Shown piece after piece: positions 8,588 through 16,155 of a DNA stretch of 64,000 bases. Positions within the stretch are counted from its first letter, which is position 1. The number at the start of each line of letters is the position of its first letter. The notes beneath the pieces were generated by a model. It had not been told where the DNA came from and ran no database searches. It saw only the letters and a program-made list of their open reading frames with translations. Source of the stretch: Alphaproteobacteria bacterium (GTDB lineage Bacteria > Pseudomonadota > Alphaproteobacteria > UBA8366); contig JAJFJD010000057.1 of NCBI GenBank assembly GCA_021774335.1, positions 55,957 to 119,956 on the forward strand. The letters are read 5' to 3'. The position numbers were made by a program, and so were the translations under genes.

Positions 8588-9436
8588 ATGTCTCTACTAG
8601 TAGAAATATCCGAAGCCGACGCCACCGGCGACCTCGCCCGCATCTACGAGGAGATGCGTGTCTATTGCGCCGTTCCCTATGTATCGACCTTGCAGCGGCA
8701 TGTCGCGACGATGCCGGGTTGTTTGGAATGGATCTGGGCGGCACTGCGGCCGGGGTTCCTCACCGGTGAAATTCCGGAAACCGCCTGGCGTTTGACGAAA
8801 GTCGATGGTGTGCCGCCGTTGCCGCCGCTGAGTGACTCCGCGCTGCGGCTGATGGGCGTCGACGAGGCCGCGACAGAAACGCTGGGTCATGTCTACAGCA
8901 CCTATGTCCGCGTCAGCCCGATCAATCTGCTGTTTTCGGATTGCCTGCGGCTGCTGCTGACCGGGTCGGACGGCGGCGGGCAAGGGGATGTGAAGACCAA
9001 TTGGACGCCGCCCGCCATGTTGCCGCCACCGCCACCGATGCTCGACCTCGACGGGATGGAGGCGAACCGCGCCGCCGTGTTGATGCAGTTGGGCGCGGAA
9101 GGGCCGGGCGGCCAGGTCATGGTTGCCGGACTGTATCGTTATCTGGCGACGTGGCCGGCTTATCTCGCCCACGTGGCGACGCTGCTCGATCCGCTGTTCA
9201 CCGATCCCGCGGTGAAGAAAGCCTGCGACGCCATTGCCCGCCGCATTACCGCCGCGGCCCCGGACGTGGCGGCGCACCTCCCGAAGGTACCGGACGACCT
9301 GCCGCGCCCGACCCCGGCACAGATCGATGCCATCATCCCGGCCCTGGACATGTTCAAAAAAACCAGCCCGGAGATGATCGTCTTCGGCACGTTGCTGAAG
9401 GACGCGTTGCCCAATGATGGAGAGCCCGATGGATAG
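8588..9436 (+). CDS. DehI-like (haloacid dehalogenase type I fold) two-repeat protein
   Basis: A 282-residue helical protein that looks like the DehI family, which is built of two related halves. First half: GDLARIYEEMRVYCAVPYV...ATMPGCLEWIWAAL (about residues 14-52). Second half: GQVMVAGLYRYLATWPAYLAHV (about 177-198). DehI enzymes hydrolyse 2-halocarboxylates. Recalling the known enzyme, its catalytic Asp sits where this protein has Leu in AGLYRYLATWP, so dehalogenase activity is doubtful. The start ATG overlaps palindrome copy 2, giving rare codons CTA-CTA-GTA at residues 3-5. It overlaps the next gene by 8 bp. Confidence 0.6.
   Translation: MSLLVEISEADATGDLARIYEEMRVYCAVPYVSTLQRHVATMPGCLEWIWAALRPGFLTGEIPETAWRLTKVDGVPPLPPLSDSALRLMGVDEAATETLGHVYSTYVRVSPINLLFSDCLRLLLTGSDGGGQGDVKTNWTPPAMLPPPPPMLDLDGMEANRAAVLMQLGAEGPGGQVMVAGLYRYLATWPAYLAHVATLLDPLFTDPAVKKACDAIARRITAAAPDVAAHLPKVPDDLPRPTPAQIDAIIPALDMFKKTSPEMIVFGTLLKDALPNDGEPDG
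8593..8604. repeat. 12-bp palindrome TCTACTAGTAGA, copy 2 (start of DehI-like gene)
   Basis: Exact copy of the 12-mer, lying in codons 2-6 of the gene that starts at 8588. Confidence 0.85.
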
Positions 9437-10718
9437 GCAGGCGCTGGCCGCCGCAATCGAGGGGCGGTTGCCTTTCGCCGAGAAAATCTTCGACGACCTA
9501 GAACGGCAGACCAAGGACGGTGAGGGCGTGACGCGCGCCGCCTACAGCCCGGAAGACCAACTCGGGATCGACATGATCGCCGCCGCCGCGCAGGACCTGG
9601 GGCTTGAGGTTGAGCACGACTTTGCCGGCAACGTGTATGCGACCTTGCCGGGTGCCGATCGCAGCGCGCCCGCCGTGCTCAGCGGATCGCATCTCGATTC
9701 CGTGCCCAAGGGTGGCAATTACGACGGGGCCGCGGGCGCGGTCGCCGCGCTTACGGTACTGGCGGCGCTGGTTGATCTGGGCATCACACCGGCGCGCGAC
9801 ATGCGCTGCGTCGGCCTGCGTGGCGAGGAGAGTGTGTGGTACGGCATCGCCTATATCGGCAGCCGCCTCGCAACCGGAAGCCTGGACGCGGCGGAGGTTG
9901 ACCGACTGCAACGGGGCGATACCGGGCGGAGCCTGGCGGACCATATGGCCGAGCTGGGGATAGATATGGGCGCCATGCGGGCCGGTCCGGCGCCTTCGGT
10001 GACCGCCGCGAACACGGCTGGATTCCTGGAACTGCATATCGAACAGGGGCCGATCCTGATCGACCGGAAAATGCCCGTCGCGATCCCGACGGTGATCCGC
10101 GGCAACATGCGGTTTCCCTATGCTCGATGCCTTGGCGCCTATGCGCATTCCGCCGCCGTGCCACGCGAGAATCGGCAGGACGCCGTGCTTGCCACGGTCG
10201 AGTTGGTGCGGGCGCTCGACGAATTCTGGCAAACGCTGGAAGCCGACGGAAACCCCGACACGGTCTTTACGGTCGGCAAACTCTTCACCGATGCCGACGA
10301 GCACGCGATGACGAAAGTGCCCGGCGAATGCCAATTCACGATCAATTTCGGCGGCACCGCCAAAGGCGTGCTCGACCGGGCGCGGGACCGGACGGAGGCC
10401 CTGGCGGCTGAGATTGCCGCACACCGGAACGTGACCTTCGAGCTGGGCGAATGCGTCGGCTCCGACCCGACACCGATCGACGACGGCTTGCGCGGCCACC
10501 TGCACCGAACCGCTGGCGCGTTGGACATCGCGGCACACGACATGCCGACGGTGGGACACGATGCTTCGATCTTCGCGCGCGCGGGCATCCCCTCGGCGAT
10601 GGTGCTGGTGCGCACTCAGCACGGCAGCCACAACGCCGACGAGGCGATGGAGATGGATGACTTCGGTCTCGGCGTTCAGGTGATGGGCGGCGCGATGTTC
10701 GATATCGCCAACAGCTAG
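9429..10718 (+). CDS. M20-family amidohydrolase (N-carbamoyl amino acid hydrolase / allantoate amidohydrolase type)
   Basis: Zinc-dependent amidohydrolase of about 430 residues. Metal-binding segments are SGSHLDSVPKGGNYDGAAG near 90-108, GLRGEESVWYG near 130-140 and LELHIEQGPIL near 195-205. The C-terminal GHDASIFARAGIPSAM...HGSHNADE also matches. These match the hydantoinase/carbamoylase subfamily, which releases ammonia or carbamate from N-carbamoyl amino acids or ureidoglycolate-like compounds; the substrate is not determinable. ATG 9429 has GGAGAG at ideal spacing; the ATG at 9414 lacks one. It overlaps the preceding gene by 8 bp, implying coupling. Confidence 0.85.
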   Translation: MDRQALAAAIEGRLPFAEKIFDDLERQTKDGEGVTRAAYSPEDQLGIDMIAAAAQDLGLEVEHDFAGNVYATLPGADRSAPAVLSGSHLDSVPKGGNYDGAAGAVAALTVLAALVDLGITPARDMRCVGLRGEESVWYGIAYIGSRLATGSLDAAEVDRLQRGDTGRSLADHMAELGIDMGAMRAGPAPSVTAANTAGFLELHIEQGPILIDRKMPVAIPTVIRGNMRFPYARCLGAYAHSAAVPRENRQDAVLATVELVRALDEFWQTLEADGNPDTVFTVGKLFTDADEHAMTKVPGECQFTINFGGTAKGVLDRARDRTEALAAEIAAHRNVTFELGECVGSDPTPIDDGLRGHLHRTAGALDIAAHDMPTVGHDASIFARAGIPSAMVLVRTQHGSHNADEAMEMDDFGLGVQVMGGAMFDIANS

Positions 10719-10721
10719 CGG

Positions 10722-10762
10722 CAAATAGAAAGACCCGCCGCGTTCCGGTGGGAACGGGCGGG
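10722..10762 (-). terminator. Rho-independent terminator after the GST gene
   Basis: The stem CCCGCC-g-CGTTCC pairs with GGAACG-GGCGGG around a GGTG loop. On the minus strand it is followed by GTCTTTCTATTT. Confidence 0.75.
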
Positions 10763-10787
10763 CGTAGTGCTCCGGTTGTCAGGGCGA

Positions 10788-11483
10788 TCAGGCCGCAGCG
10801 GCTTTGTCCTGACCGAACAGAATCTTGCGGGACGCTTCGTTGACCGTCGGGGCTGTATTGAGCGCTTTGCCCTTCTCGTAAGCCCGCTTCACCGCTGGCC
10901 GTGCCGCCATCGTGGCGAACCATCGTTTCAGGTGCGGAAAGTCGTTGAGGTCCTGTCCCTGGTTCTTGTGTGGCACGATCCACGGATAGATCGCCATGTC
11001 GGCGATCGAGTAGTCGCCGGCGACGAAATCACGGTTCGCGAGCTGCGTGTCCAATACGCCGTAGAGCCGCGCCGTCTCATCCACGTAGCGCTTGATCGCG
11101 TAGGGCAGTTTCTCCGGCGCGTAACCGCTGAAGTGATGGTTCTGTCCGGCCATCGGGCCGAGCCCGCCCATCTGCCAGAACAGCCATTGTTGGACGTCGG
11201 CCCGCTGTGCGGGTTTCGTCGGCAGAAATTTGCCGGTTTTCTCCGCGAGGTAATGCAGGATCGCGCCGGACTCGAAGACCGGCAACGGCGCCTCTTGGCC
11301 GTGCGGGCCATGGTCGACGATGGCGGGGATACGGTTATTCGGGGCGATTTCGAGGAAGGCGGGTTCGAACTGTTCGCCGGCGCCGATATTGACCGGCTTT
11401 AGCGTGTATTCGAGCCCGGCTTCTTCCAGAAAAATGAGCGGTTTGTAGCCGTTTGGCGTGGTCCAGAAATGCAGGTCGATCAT
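10788..11483 (-). CDS. Glutathione S-transferase (Ure2p/YfcG-like)
   Basis: A 231-residue GST. The thioredoxin-fold half starts MIDLHFWTTPNGYKPLIFLEEAG, with NNRIPAIVDH near residues 48-57 and the glutathione-binding FESGAILHYLAEKTG near 70-84. The helical half contains the conserved DYSIADMAIYPWI near 156-168. The TTPNGYK start is the YfcG/YghU (Nu-class) signature, which uses Thr/Asn rather than a catalytic Tyr and handles glutathione disulfide or peroxides. It lies downstream of the ene-reductase gene, with a long hairpin between them, and may be co-regulated as a detoxification unit. Confidence 0.92.
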   Translation of the reverse strand: MIDLHFWTTPNGYKPLIFLEEAGLEYTLKPVNIGAGEQFEPAFLEIAPNNRIPAIVDHGPHGQEAPLPVFESGAILHYLAEKTGKFLPTKPAQRADVQQWLFWQMGGLGPMAGQNHHFSGYAPEKLPYAIKRYVDETARLYGVLDTQLANRDFVAGDYSIADMAIYPWIVPHKNQGQDLNDFPHLKRWFATMAARPAVKRAYEKGKALNTAPTVNEASRKILFGQDKAAAA

Positions 11484-11517
11484 GATGTCATGTCCTTCGG
11501 GTCAAAGGGTGGGGAGA

Positions 11518-11554
11518 GGCGGAACCGGCCCGAGGGGGAGTGGCCGGTTCCGCC
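11518..11554. other. Perfect 13-bp stem-loop between ene-reductase and GST genes
   Basis: GGCGGAACCGGCC and GGCCGGTTCCGCC flank an 11-nt loop. No T-run follows on either strand, so it looks like an mRNA-processing or stabilising hairpin rather than a terminator. Confidence 0.7.
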
Positions 11555-11572
11555 AGGAGCGAAGCGCGCCGG

Positions 11573-12715
11573 CTAGGCTGCAAAGGCCGCGGCAGCTTCT
11601 TCCAGGAACGGGTAATCGATATAGCCCCGCTCATCGCCGCCGTAGAAGGTGGCCTGATCGGGCTCGGTGAGGCGCGCGTTGAGGGCGAACCGTTCGACCA
11701 AATCCGGATTGGCGATGAAGGGAATGCCGAAAGCGACGAAATCGGCGTGGCCGTTGGCGATGGCCTCGGTGGCGCGCGCCTTGTCGTAACCGCCGTTGGC
11801 GATATACGTACCGCGGAAGGCGTTGCGGAGCTTCCGCTTGTCGAAGGTTTGCGCTGATGCCACCCCGGTCATGTCGGTTTCGACCACATGCAGATAGGCG
11901 AGGCCATAGCCGTTTAATTGCCGTGCGACATAGCCGAACGTGGCGTCCGGATCCGAGTCCGTAATGTCGTTGAAGCTGTTGATCGGCGACAGACGCACGC
12001 CGATCTGATCGGCATTCCAGACCGTGGTGACGGCGTCTATCACATCGAGCAACAGCCGTGCCCGGTTTTCGATCGGACCACCATAGACATCTGTCCGATG
12101 GTTGGAGCCGTCCCGCAGGAACTGATCCAGCAGGTATCCGTTCGCCGCGTGCACTTCGACCCCGTCGAACCCGGCCTGCTTGGCGTTCTCGGCGGCCTGC
12201 CGGAAGTCGTCGACGATTCCGGGAATCTCAAATGTTTCAAGGGCCCGGGGAGTCACAAAGGGCTGGAGCCCGTCTGCGGTGAAAGCGTCACCATTCGGTC
12301 GGATGGCCGAGGGGGCGACGGGCAGGGCACCGCCTGGCTGCAGCGACGGATGCGAGATGCGGCCGACATGCCAGAGCTGCAGGATGATGCGGCCGCCCGC
12401 GGCATGCACCGCATCGGTGACGCGGCGCCAGCCCCTGATCTGCTCGTCCGAATGGATACCGGGCGTGCCGGGATAGCCGACGCCCTCGGGTGAAATCTGC
12501 GTCGCTTCCGAGATGATCAGGCCGGCGGTCGCGCGCTGCGCATAATATTCCACATTCATCGCGCGCGGCACGCCGCCGGCGCTGGCCCGGCTCCGAGTCA
12601 GCGGCGCCATGACGACCCGATTGTCGAGGGCGTAGGGGCCAAGCTTGGCCGGGGAGAGAAGCTTTCGGTCATGGATCGCAATTCCGGAAGCACTATCGAG
12701 GGAGGAGATATACAT
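11573..12715 (-). CDS. nemA: Old yellow enzyme family ene-reductase (NemA-like)
   Basis: FMN-dependent, NAD(P)H-using reductase of electrophilic alkenes, quinones or N-ethylmaleimide, 380 residues. Family marks are NRVVMAPLTRSRA near 33-45, LQLWHVGRISHP near 100-111 and the active-site segment VHAANGYLLDQFLRDGSNHRTDVYGG near 190-215. The N-terminus is about 15 residues longer than usual, but no better start is seen. A GGACCA-N2-TGGTCC operator lies 30 bp upstream and a TetR regulator gene with the same operator lies nearby, as in nemR-nemA systems. Confidence 0.9.
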   Translation of the reverse strand: MYISSLDSASGIAIHDRKLLSPAKLGPYALDNRVVMAPLTRSRASAGGVPRAMNVEYYAQRATAGLIISEATQISPEGVGYPGTPGIHSDEQIRGWRRVTDAVHAAGGRIILQLWHVGRISHPSLQPGGALPVAPSAIRPNGDAFTADGLQPFVTPRALETFEIPGIVDDFRQAAENAKQAGFDGVEVHAANGYLLDQFLRDGSNHRTDVYGGPIENRARLLLDVIDAVTTVWNADQIGVRLSPINSFNDITDSDPDATFGYVARQLNGYGLAYLHVVETDMTGVASAQTFDKRKLRNAFRGTYIANGGYDKARATEAIANGHADFVAFGIPFIANPDLVERFALNARLTEPDQATFYGGDERGYIDYPFLEEAAAAFAA

Positions 12716-12744
12716 GTTGGCAGGTCCAATCTTAGGCTATTTAA

Positions 12745-12758
12745 GGACCAAATGGTCC
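12745..12758. promoter_or_regulatory. TetR operator A, in the nemA promoter
   Basis: GGACCA-AA-TGGTCC has perfect 6-bp arms. On the minus strand it lies between a TTGACC (-35-like) and TTAAAT (-10-like), so binding would repress nemA. Confidence 0.7.
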
Positions 12759-12808
12759 AAAATGGTCAAAGTTTTACGGTGATTTGATTGCATTGGCGGG
12801 TGACCGCA

Positions 12809-12970
12809 TCAGGTCGACCCGTCGTTGTTGAAGATGGCGGCGCAGTGCCGCGACGGCGTCGCGCTCCACACATCGTAGCAAGTGAGCAGGAAAAGCGTTT
12901 GGGAATCATGCCATTCCTGGCTATCTTCCGGCTCGGAAGACTGTCTCGGATGATGGTGTGGGTGGGTCAT
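12809..12970 (-). CDS. Small hypothetical protein (53 aa) in the nemA/TetR block
   Basis: Unrecognised 53-residue protein starting MTHPHHHPRQSSEPEDSQEW, with a His-rich N-terminus, an acidic/polar middle and a Cys/aromatic stretch (TLFLLTCYDVW near 25-35). A strong AAAGGAG lies 9 bp before ATG 12970. An operator identical in arms to those of nemA and the TetR gene lies about 55 bp upstream, so it appears to be a regulated member of the same electrophile-response unit. The reading frame is short and has no known homologue I can name. Confidence 0.5.
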   Translation of the reverse strand: MTHPHHHPRQSSEPEDSQEWHDSQTLFLLTCYDVWSATPSRHCAAIFNNDGST

Positions 12971-13025
12971 TTCCTGTCTCCTTTCGTTTCTATCGTTCAG
13001 CTCGATGTTCGTAGGTCAATTTGTC

Positions 13026-13041
13026 TGGACCAATTGGTCCA
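13026..13041. promoter_or_regulatory. TetR operator B, upstream of the 53-aa gene
   Basis: TGGACCAATTGGTCCA is a perfect 16-bp palindrome sharing arms with operators A and C. It lies just past the TetR gene stop. Confidence 0.72.
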
Positions 13042-13056
13042 AAAACTAGAAATATT

Positions 13057-13641
13057 TTAATCCAGCACACTCAATGCGACGCGGGCCACGTCCTGTAGGG
13101 TTTTGCGATCGGGGTTGGCCTTGCCCATGACGAGGATGCCGTTCAGCGTTCCGGTCAGGTAGCGGGCGATCGCCCGGGTTTCCTTGTCAGCGGCGATTTC
13201 GCCGGCCTTTTGACCGCGCTTTATGGCCCGATAAAAGGTCTCTTCGGTATTCGCCAATCCTTCGGCGATGCGATGCGCGGCATCGTCGTCGTGGCAGGCG
13301 ACCTCGACGGCGCAGTTGCTGAGGAAGCAGCCGCGTTTCTCGCCTTTCTGCACGATCGCCTCGATGACGCTCTGCAATACATTCTCGATCCCCAGCTTCG
13401 GCGACGGCGATTCCTGGATCATTGCTTCCAGGCCGCAGGCGCTGACGGTCGCGTTGTACCGGTCGATCGCCGAGAGGAAGAGTTCATGCTTGCTGCCGAA
13501 GGTGTCGTAGAAGCTGCTCTTGCTGATGCCCATAGCACCGATGAGATCACGCATCGACGCCGCTTCGTACCCTTTGCTCCAGAAAACCTGGAGCGCCTGG
13601 TCGAGCGCGTGATCGGCGTTGAACTCTCTCGGACGGGCCAT
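13057..13641 (-). CDS. TetR/AcrR-family repressor (NemR-like)
   Basis: A 194-residue one-component repressor. The N-terminal helix-turn-helix runs from MARPREFNADHALDQALQVF to SMRDLIGAMGISKSSFYDTFGSKHELF (about residues 1-55). The C-terminal ligand domain contains KRGCFLSNCAVE near 103-114, the cysteine-bearing segment common in the electrophile-sensing NemR/AcuR group. The start at 13641 gives the usual MARPREF end; an upstream ATG adds 7 residues. It has an autoregulatory palindrome 56 bp upstream and identical sites before nemA and the 53-aa gene, so it probably represses all three. Confidence 0.88.
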   Translation of the reverse strand: MARPREFNADHALDQALQVFWSKGYEAASMRDLIGAMGISKSSFYDTFGSKHELFLSAIDRYNATVSACGLEAMIQESPSPKLGIENVLQSVIEAIVQKGEKRGCFLSNCAVEVACHDDDAAHRIAEGLANTEETFYRAIKRGQKAGEIAADKETRAIARYLTGTLNGILVMGKANPDRKTLQDVARVALSVLD

Positions 13642-13697
13642 CGTGAAACCTGATCCATGCAATGGTTGTCGTTGCGTTGGGAGAGTATATAGGGATT

Positions 13698-13715
13698 CTG
13701 GACCACGTGGTCCAG
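13698..13715. promoter_or_regulatory. TetR operator C, autoregulatory
   Basis: CTGGACCACGTGGTCCAG is a perfect 18-bp palindrome just upstream of a TATATA -10-like element for the TetR gene. The rest of the gap up to 13957 is AT-rich, followed by a GC-rich leader of the small basic gene. Confidence 0.72.
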
Positions 13716-13957
13716 TAACAAAAATATTACCTCATAACTATTTGATACATCGCCATAATCCTAGAGTGCCGCCGTGAATGACCGATTCGCCGTCATTTTG
13801 AAACCGGTAAAAAATAGCCTTGGGGCGAGATGATTCGGGCCGCTAACGCTTAAAACTTGATTTTGACACCTTAAATAGGGGATAAGGCGCGCCCGGCGCC
13901 CCATTCGTCAGCGGGGTTCCGGGCCTTAAGGACCCGAAACGGAAAGGAGGCCTTCCC

Positions 13958-14116
13958 ATGAAGCGGAAGCGCAAAGTTGCGAAGCGGCGCAACGTCTTTG
14001 CCGCCTCGCTCAGCCGGTTCGCCCGGCAAATCGAGCCATCGGTCAAGCTATACAAACGCAAGGCCAAACACAGAAAAGCCCCCGACCATTCCAGCGGGGG
14101 CTTTTCTTATGCCTAG
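13958..14116 (+). CDS. Very small basic protein, candidate ArfA-like ribosome rescue factor with terminator inside the ORF
   Basis: A 52-codon ORF with a near-perfect GGAAAGGAGG ribosome binding site 7 bp before ATG. The product starts MKRKRKVAKRRN and has the segment FARQIEPSVKLYKRKAKHRK at 21-40. That resembles the E. coli ArfA pattern F-R-Q-x-V-E...Y-x-R-K-x-K-H. From codon 39 the reading frame runs through a bidirectional terminator hairpin (14074-14105), while the stop codon is at 14114-14116, beyond the T-run. Transcripts ending at the hairpin would therefore have no stop codon, the arrangement by which arfA and brfA are controlled by trans-translation. The homology is by eye and short; function is inferred. 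Confidence 0.6.
   Translation: MKRKRKVAKRRNVFAASLSRFARQIEPSVKLYKRKAKHRKAPDHSSGGFSYA
14074..14105. terminator. Bidirectional terminator shared by phaC and the small basic gene
   Basis: AAAAGCCCCCG and CGGGGGCTTTT form an 11-bp stem with a 10-nt loop and T-runs in both directions. It ends phaC on the minus strand and lies inside the 52-codon ORF on the plus strand. Confidence 0.88.
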
Positions 14117-14136
14117 TCGTTTCGGTGATTGCGCCG

Positions 14137-15948
14137 TTAGGTCAGCCGGGTCTGGACATAGCTGCCCGGCGCATCCTCGATAACCTTGAGTTTTCCGTCG
14201 CCCGGCTTGCGGGCCGGCACTTCGCCGCCGCCATGCTTCTTCAGCCATTTGGCCCAGGTCGGCCACCAGGAGCCAGCATGTTCCGTCGCGCCGGCGAGCC
14301 ATTCTTCCGGGTCTTTCGGCAGCTTGTCGTTGGTCCAATGGCCGTATTTTCCGCTGTCCGGATGATTGACCACCCCGGCGATATGCCCAGAGGCGGCGAG
14401 GCAGAACTTGATTTTCCCCTGATAGATCTGCGTGGCCGCGTAGGTCGATTTCCACGGCGCAATGTGGTCTTCGCGTGTCGATAGGATGAAGGTCGGCGTC
14501 TTGATCTTCGTGAGGTCGATCTTCGTGCCCAGCATCTTTAAGGCGCCGGGCTGGACCAACTTGTTCTCTAGATACATCTTGCGCAGGTAGTAGCCGTGCA
14601 TCGCTGCCGGCATGCGCGTTGAATCCGAATTCCAATACAACAGGTCGAAGGGGAAGGGATCCTTGCCCTTGAGGTAGTTGTTGATGACGAAGGACCAGAT
14701 CAGGTCGTTCGCGCGCAGCATGTTGAAAGTCGTGGCCATTTCACTGCCTTCGAGATAGCCGCGCTCGTTCATGCGCTCCTCGAGCGACGCAAGCTGCTCT
14801 TCGTCGATGAAGACCGAAAGCTCGCCGGCCTCCGTGAAGTCGACCATGCTGGTGAAGAAGGTCGCCGCCTTGACCTTCTGCGGGTTCTTCTTGCGCGCTG
14901 CCATATGGGCGAGGGTGCTGGCCAGCAGCGTCCCGCCGAGGCAATAGCCGATGACGTTTATATCCTTCTCGCCCGTCGCCTTTTCGATGGCGGCGAGGCA
15001 ATCCAACGGCCCCTCGGTGATGTAGTCCTCGAAGCTCTTGTCGGCGAGTTTCTCGTCCGGGTTCACCCAGGAGATACAGAACACCGTGATGCCCTGGGAA
15101 ACCGCCCATTTGATGAAGGAGTTCTTTTCCCGCAGATCGAGGATGTAATACTTGTTGATCCAGGGCGGCATGATCAGAAGCGGCGCCTTGCTAACCTTCT
15201 TGGTCGTCGGTTCGAACTGCAGCAGTTGCAACAGGTCGTTCTGATAAACCACTTTTCCGGGCGTCACCGCGATGTTCTCGCCGACGTCGAAGGCGTCGGA
15301 ATCGACCATCTTGATCTTGAGCTCGCCTCCGCCGGCTTCCAGATCCTCAAGCAGGTTCTGCAGCCCGTTCAGCAGATTTTCGCCGCCGCTTTCGATCGTC
15401 TCGCGCAGAACTTCCGGATTGGTCATCACGAAATTCGTGGGCGCCAGGGCATCGACGAACTGCCGGGTGTAAAAATCCACCTTTTTGGCGGTCTTGTCGT
15501 CTAATCCTTCGACTTCGCCGACCGTGTTCTGAATCCAGCGGGCGCTCAGCAGATAGGACTGCTTGATGTAGTCGAACAGATGGTTCTCGGTCCATGCGTC
15601 ATCGCGGAACCGCCAATCGCCTTTTGCCGGGGCGATCATCGGGTCGGTTTCCTGACCCCAGAAGCGCCGGGCGGTGTTCTCCCACAGCGACATATAGTCC
15701 TGCCAGAGCGTGAACTGGGCTTCGACCATCTTGGTCGGGTCCTGCATCATCCGCCGGGTCATTTCGAAGAAGGCTGCACCGACATTCGTCGGGTCCGCCA
15801 TACTGGCCTGCGGGGCCATCCCCGACGCGGCATTGCGCGCTAGAAAGTCAGAGACGAGCTGTTGACTTTGTTCCGCTATTCGCACCATGTTGCGCGAATA
15901 TTCAAGCGGATCGGGGATATTCGGCTCGATATCAGATTGATCGGCCAT
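14137..15948 (-). CDS. phaC: Class I poly(3-hydroxyalkanoate) synthase
   Basis: Polymerises (R)-3-hydroxyacyl-CoA into storage granules. The 603-residue length and N-terminal PhaC_N region (PMIAPAKGDWRFRDDAW near 103-119) are typical of class I. The lipase-like box is GYCLGG with catalytic C336; the catalytic Asp and His lie in the C-terminal third, in STREDHIAPWKS and ASGHIAGVVNHP. A single-gene unit with a PhaR-type palindrome about 90 bp upstream of the start, ending at the bidirectional terminator. No phaA or phaB nearby. Confidence 0.96.
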   Translation of the reverse strand: MADQSDIEPNIPDPLEYSRNMVRIAEQSQQLVSDFLARNAASGMAPQASMADPTNVGAAFFEMTRRMMQDPTKMVEAQFTLWQDYMSLWENTARRFWGQETDPMIAPAKGDWRFRDDAWTENHLFDYIKQSYLLSARWIQNTVGEVEGLDDKTAKKVDFYTRQFVDALAPTNFVMTNPEVLRETIESGGENLLNGLQNLLEDLEAGGGELKIKMVDSDAFDVGENIAVTPGKVVYQNDLLQLLQFEPTTKKVSKAPLLIMPPWINKYYILDLREKNSFIKWAVSQGITVFCISWVNPDEKLADKSFEDYITEGPLDCLAAIEKATGEKDINVIGYCLGGTLLASTLAHMAARKKNPQKVKAATFFTSMVDFTEAGELSVFIDEEQLASLEERMNERGYLEGSEMATTFNMLRANDLIWSFVINNYLKGKDPFPFDLLYWNSDSTRMPAAMHGYYLRKMYLENKLVQPGALKMLGTKIDLTKIKTPTFILSTREDHIAPWKSTYAATQIYQGKIKFCLAASGHIAGVVNHPDSGKYGHWTNDKLPKDPEEWLAGATEHAGSWWPTWAKWLKKHGGGEVPARKPGDGKLKVIEDAPGSYVQTRLT

Positions 15949-16035
15949 ATTACATTCCCTATACTTAGTGACCGCAAAAGAAAAGTATGACGGTCTGAAG
16001 GTTAATTATTTGAAGGCACTATGCGCCCTGAGGCG

Positions 16036-16052
16036 ATGCTGCAATGCAGCAT
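16036..16052. promoter_or_regulatory. PhaR-type operator upstream of phaC
   Basis: ATGCTGCA-A-TGCAGCAT has perfect 8-bp arms and contains CTGC-N3-GCAG, the pattern reported for the PHA regulator PhaR in Paracoccus and Rhodobacter. It lies between phaC and the divergent OmpA gene. Confidence 0.6.
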
Positions 16053-16155
16053 AATTGTCTTACACCATTGGGCGCTGATCGTCATGCCATAAATGTCGTA
16101 AGATGCATGGGGTGCACCGGGCTATCAAAAAAGGCCCAACGGCGGAGGTATTTAA

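Noticed and set aside
12788..13060. 90-codon plus-strand frame between nemA and the TetR gene
   Set aside because: It starts without a ribosome binding site and crosses an operator, while the minus strand in the same place has a 53-codon ORF with a strong site.
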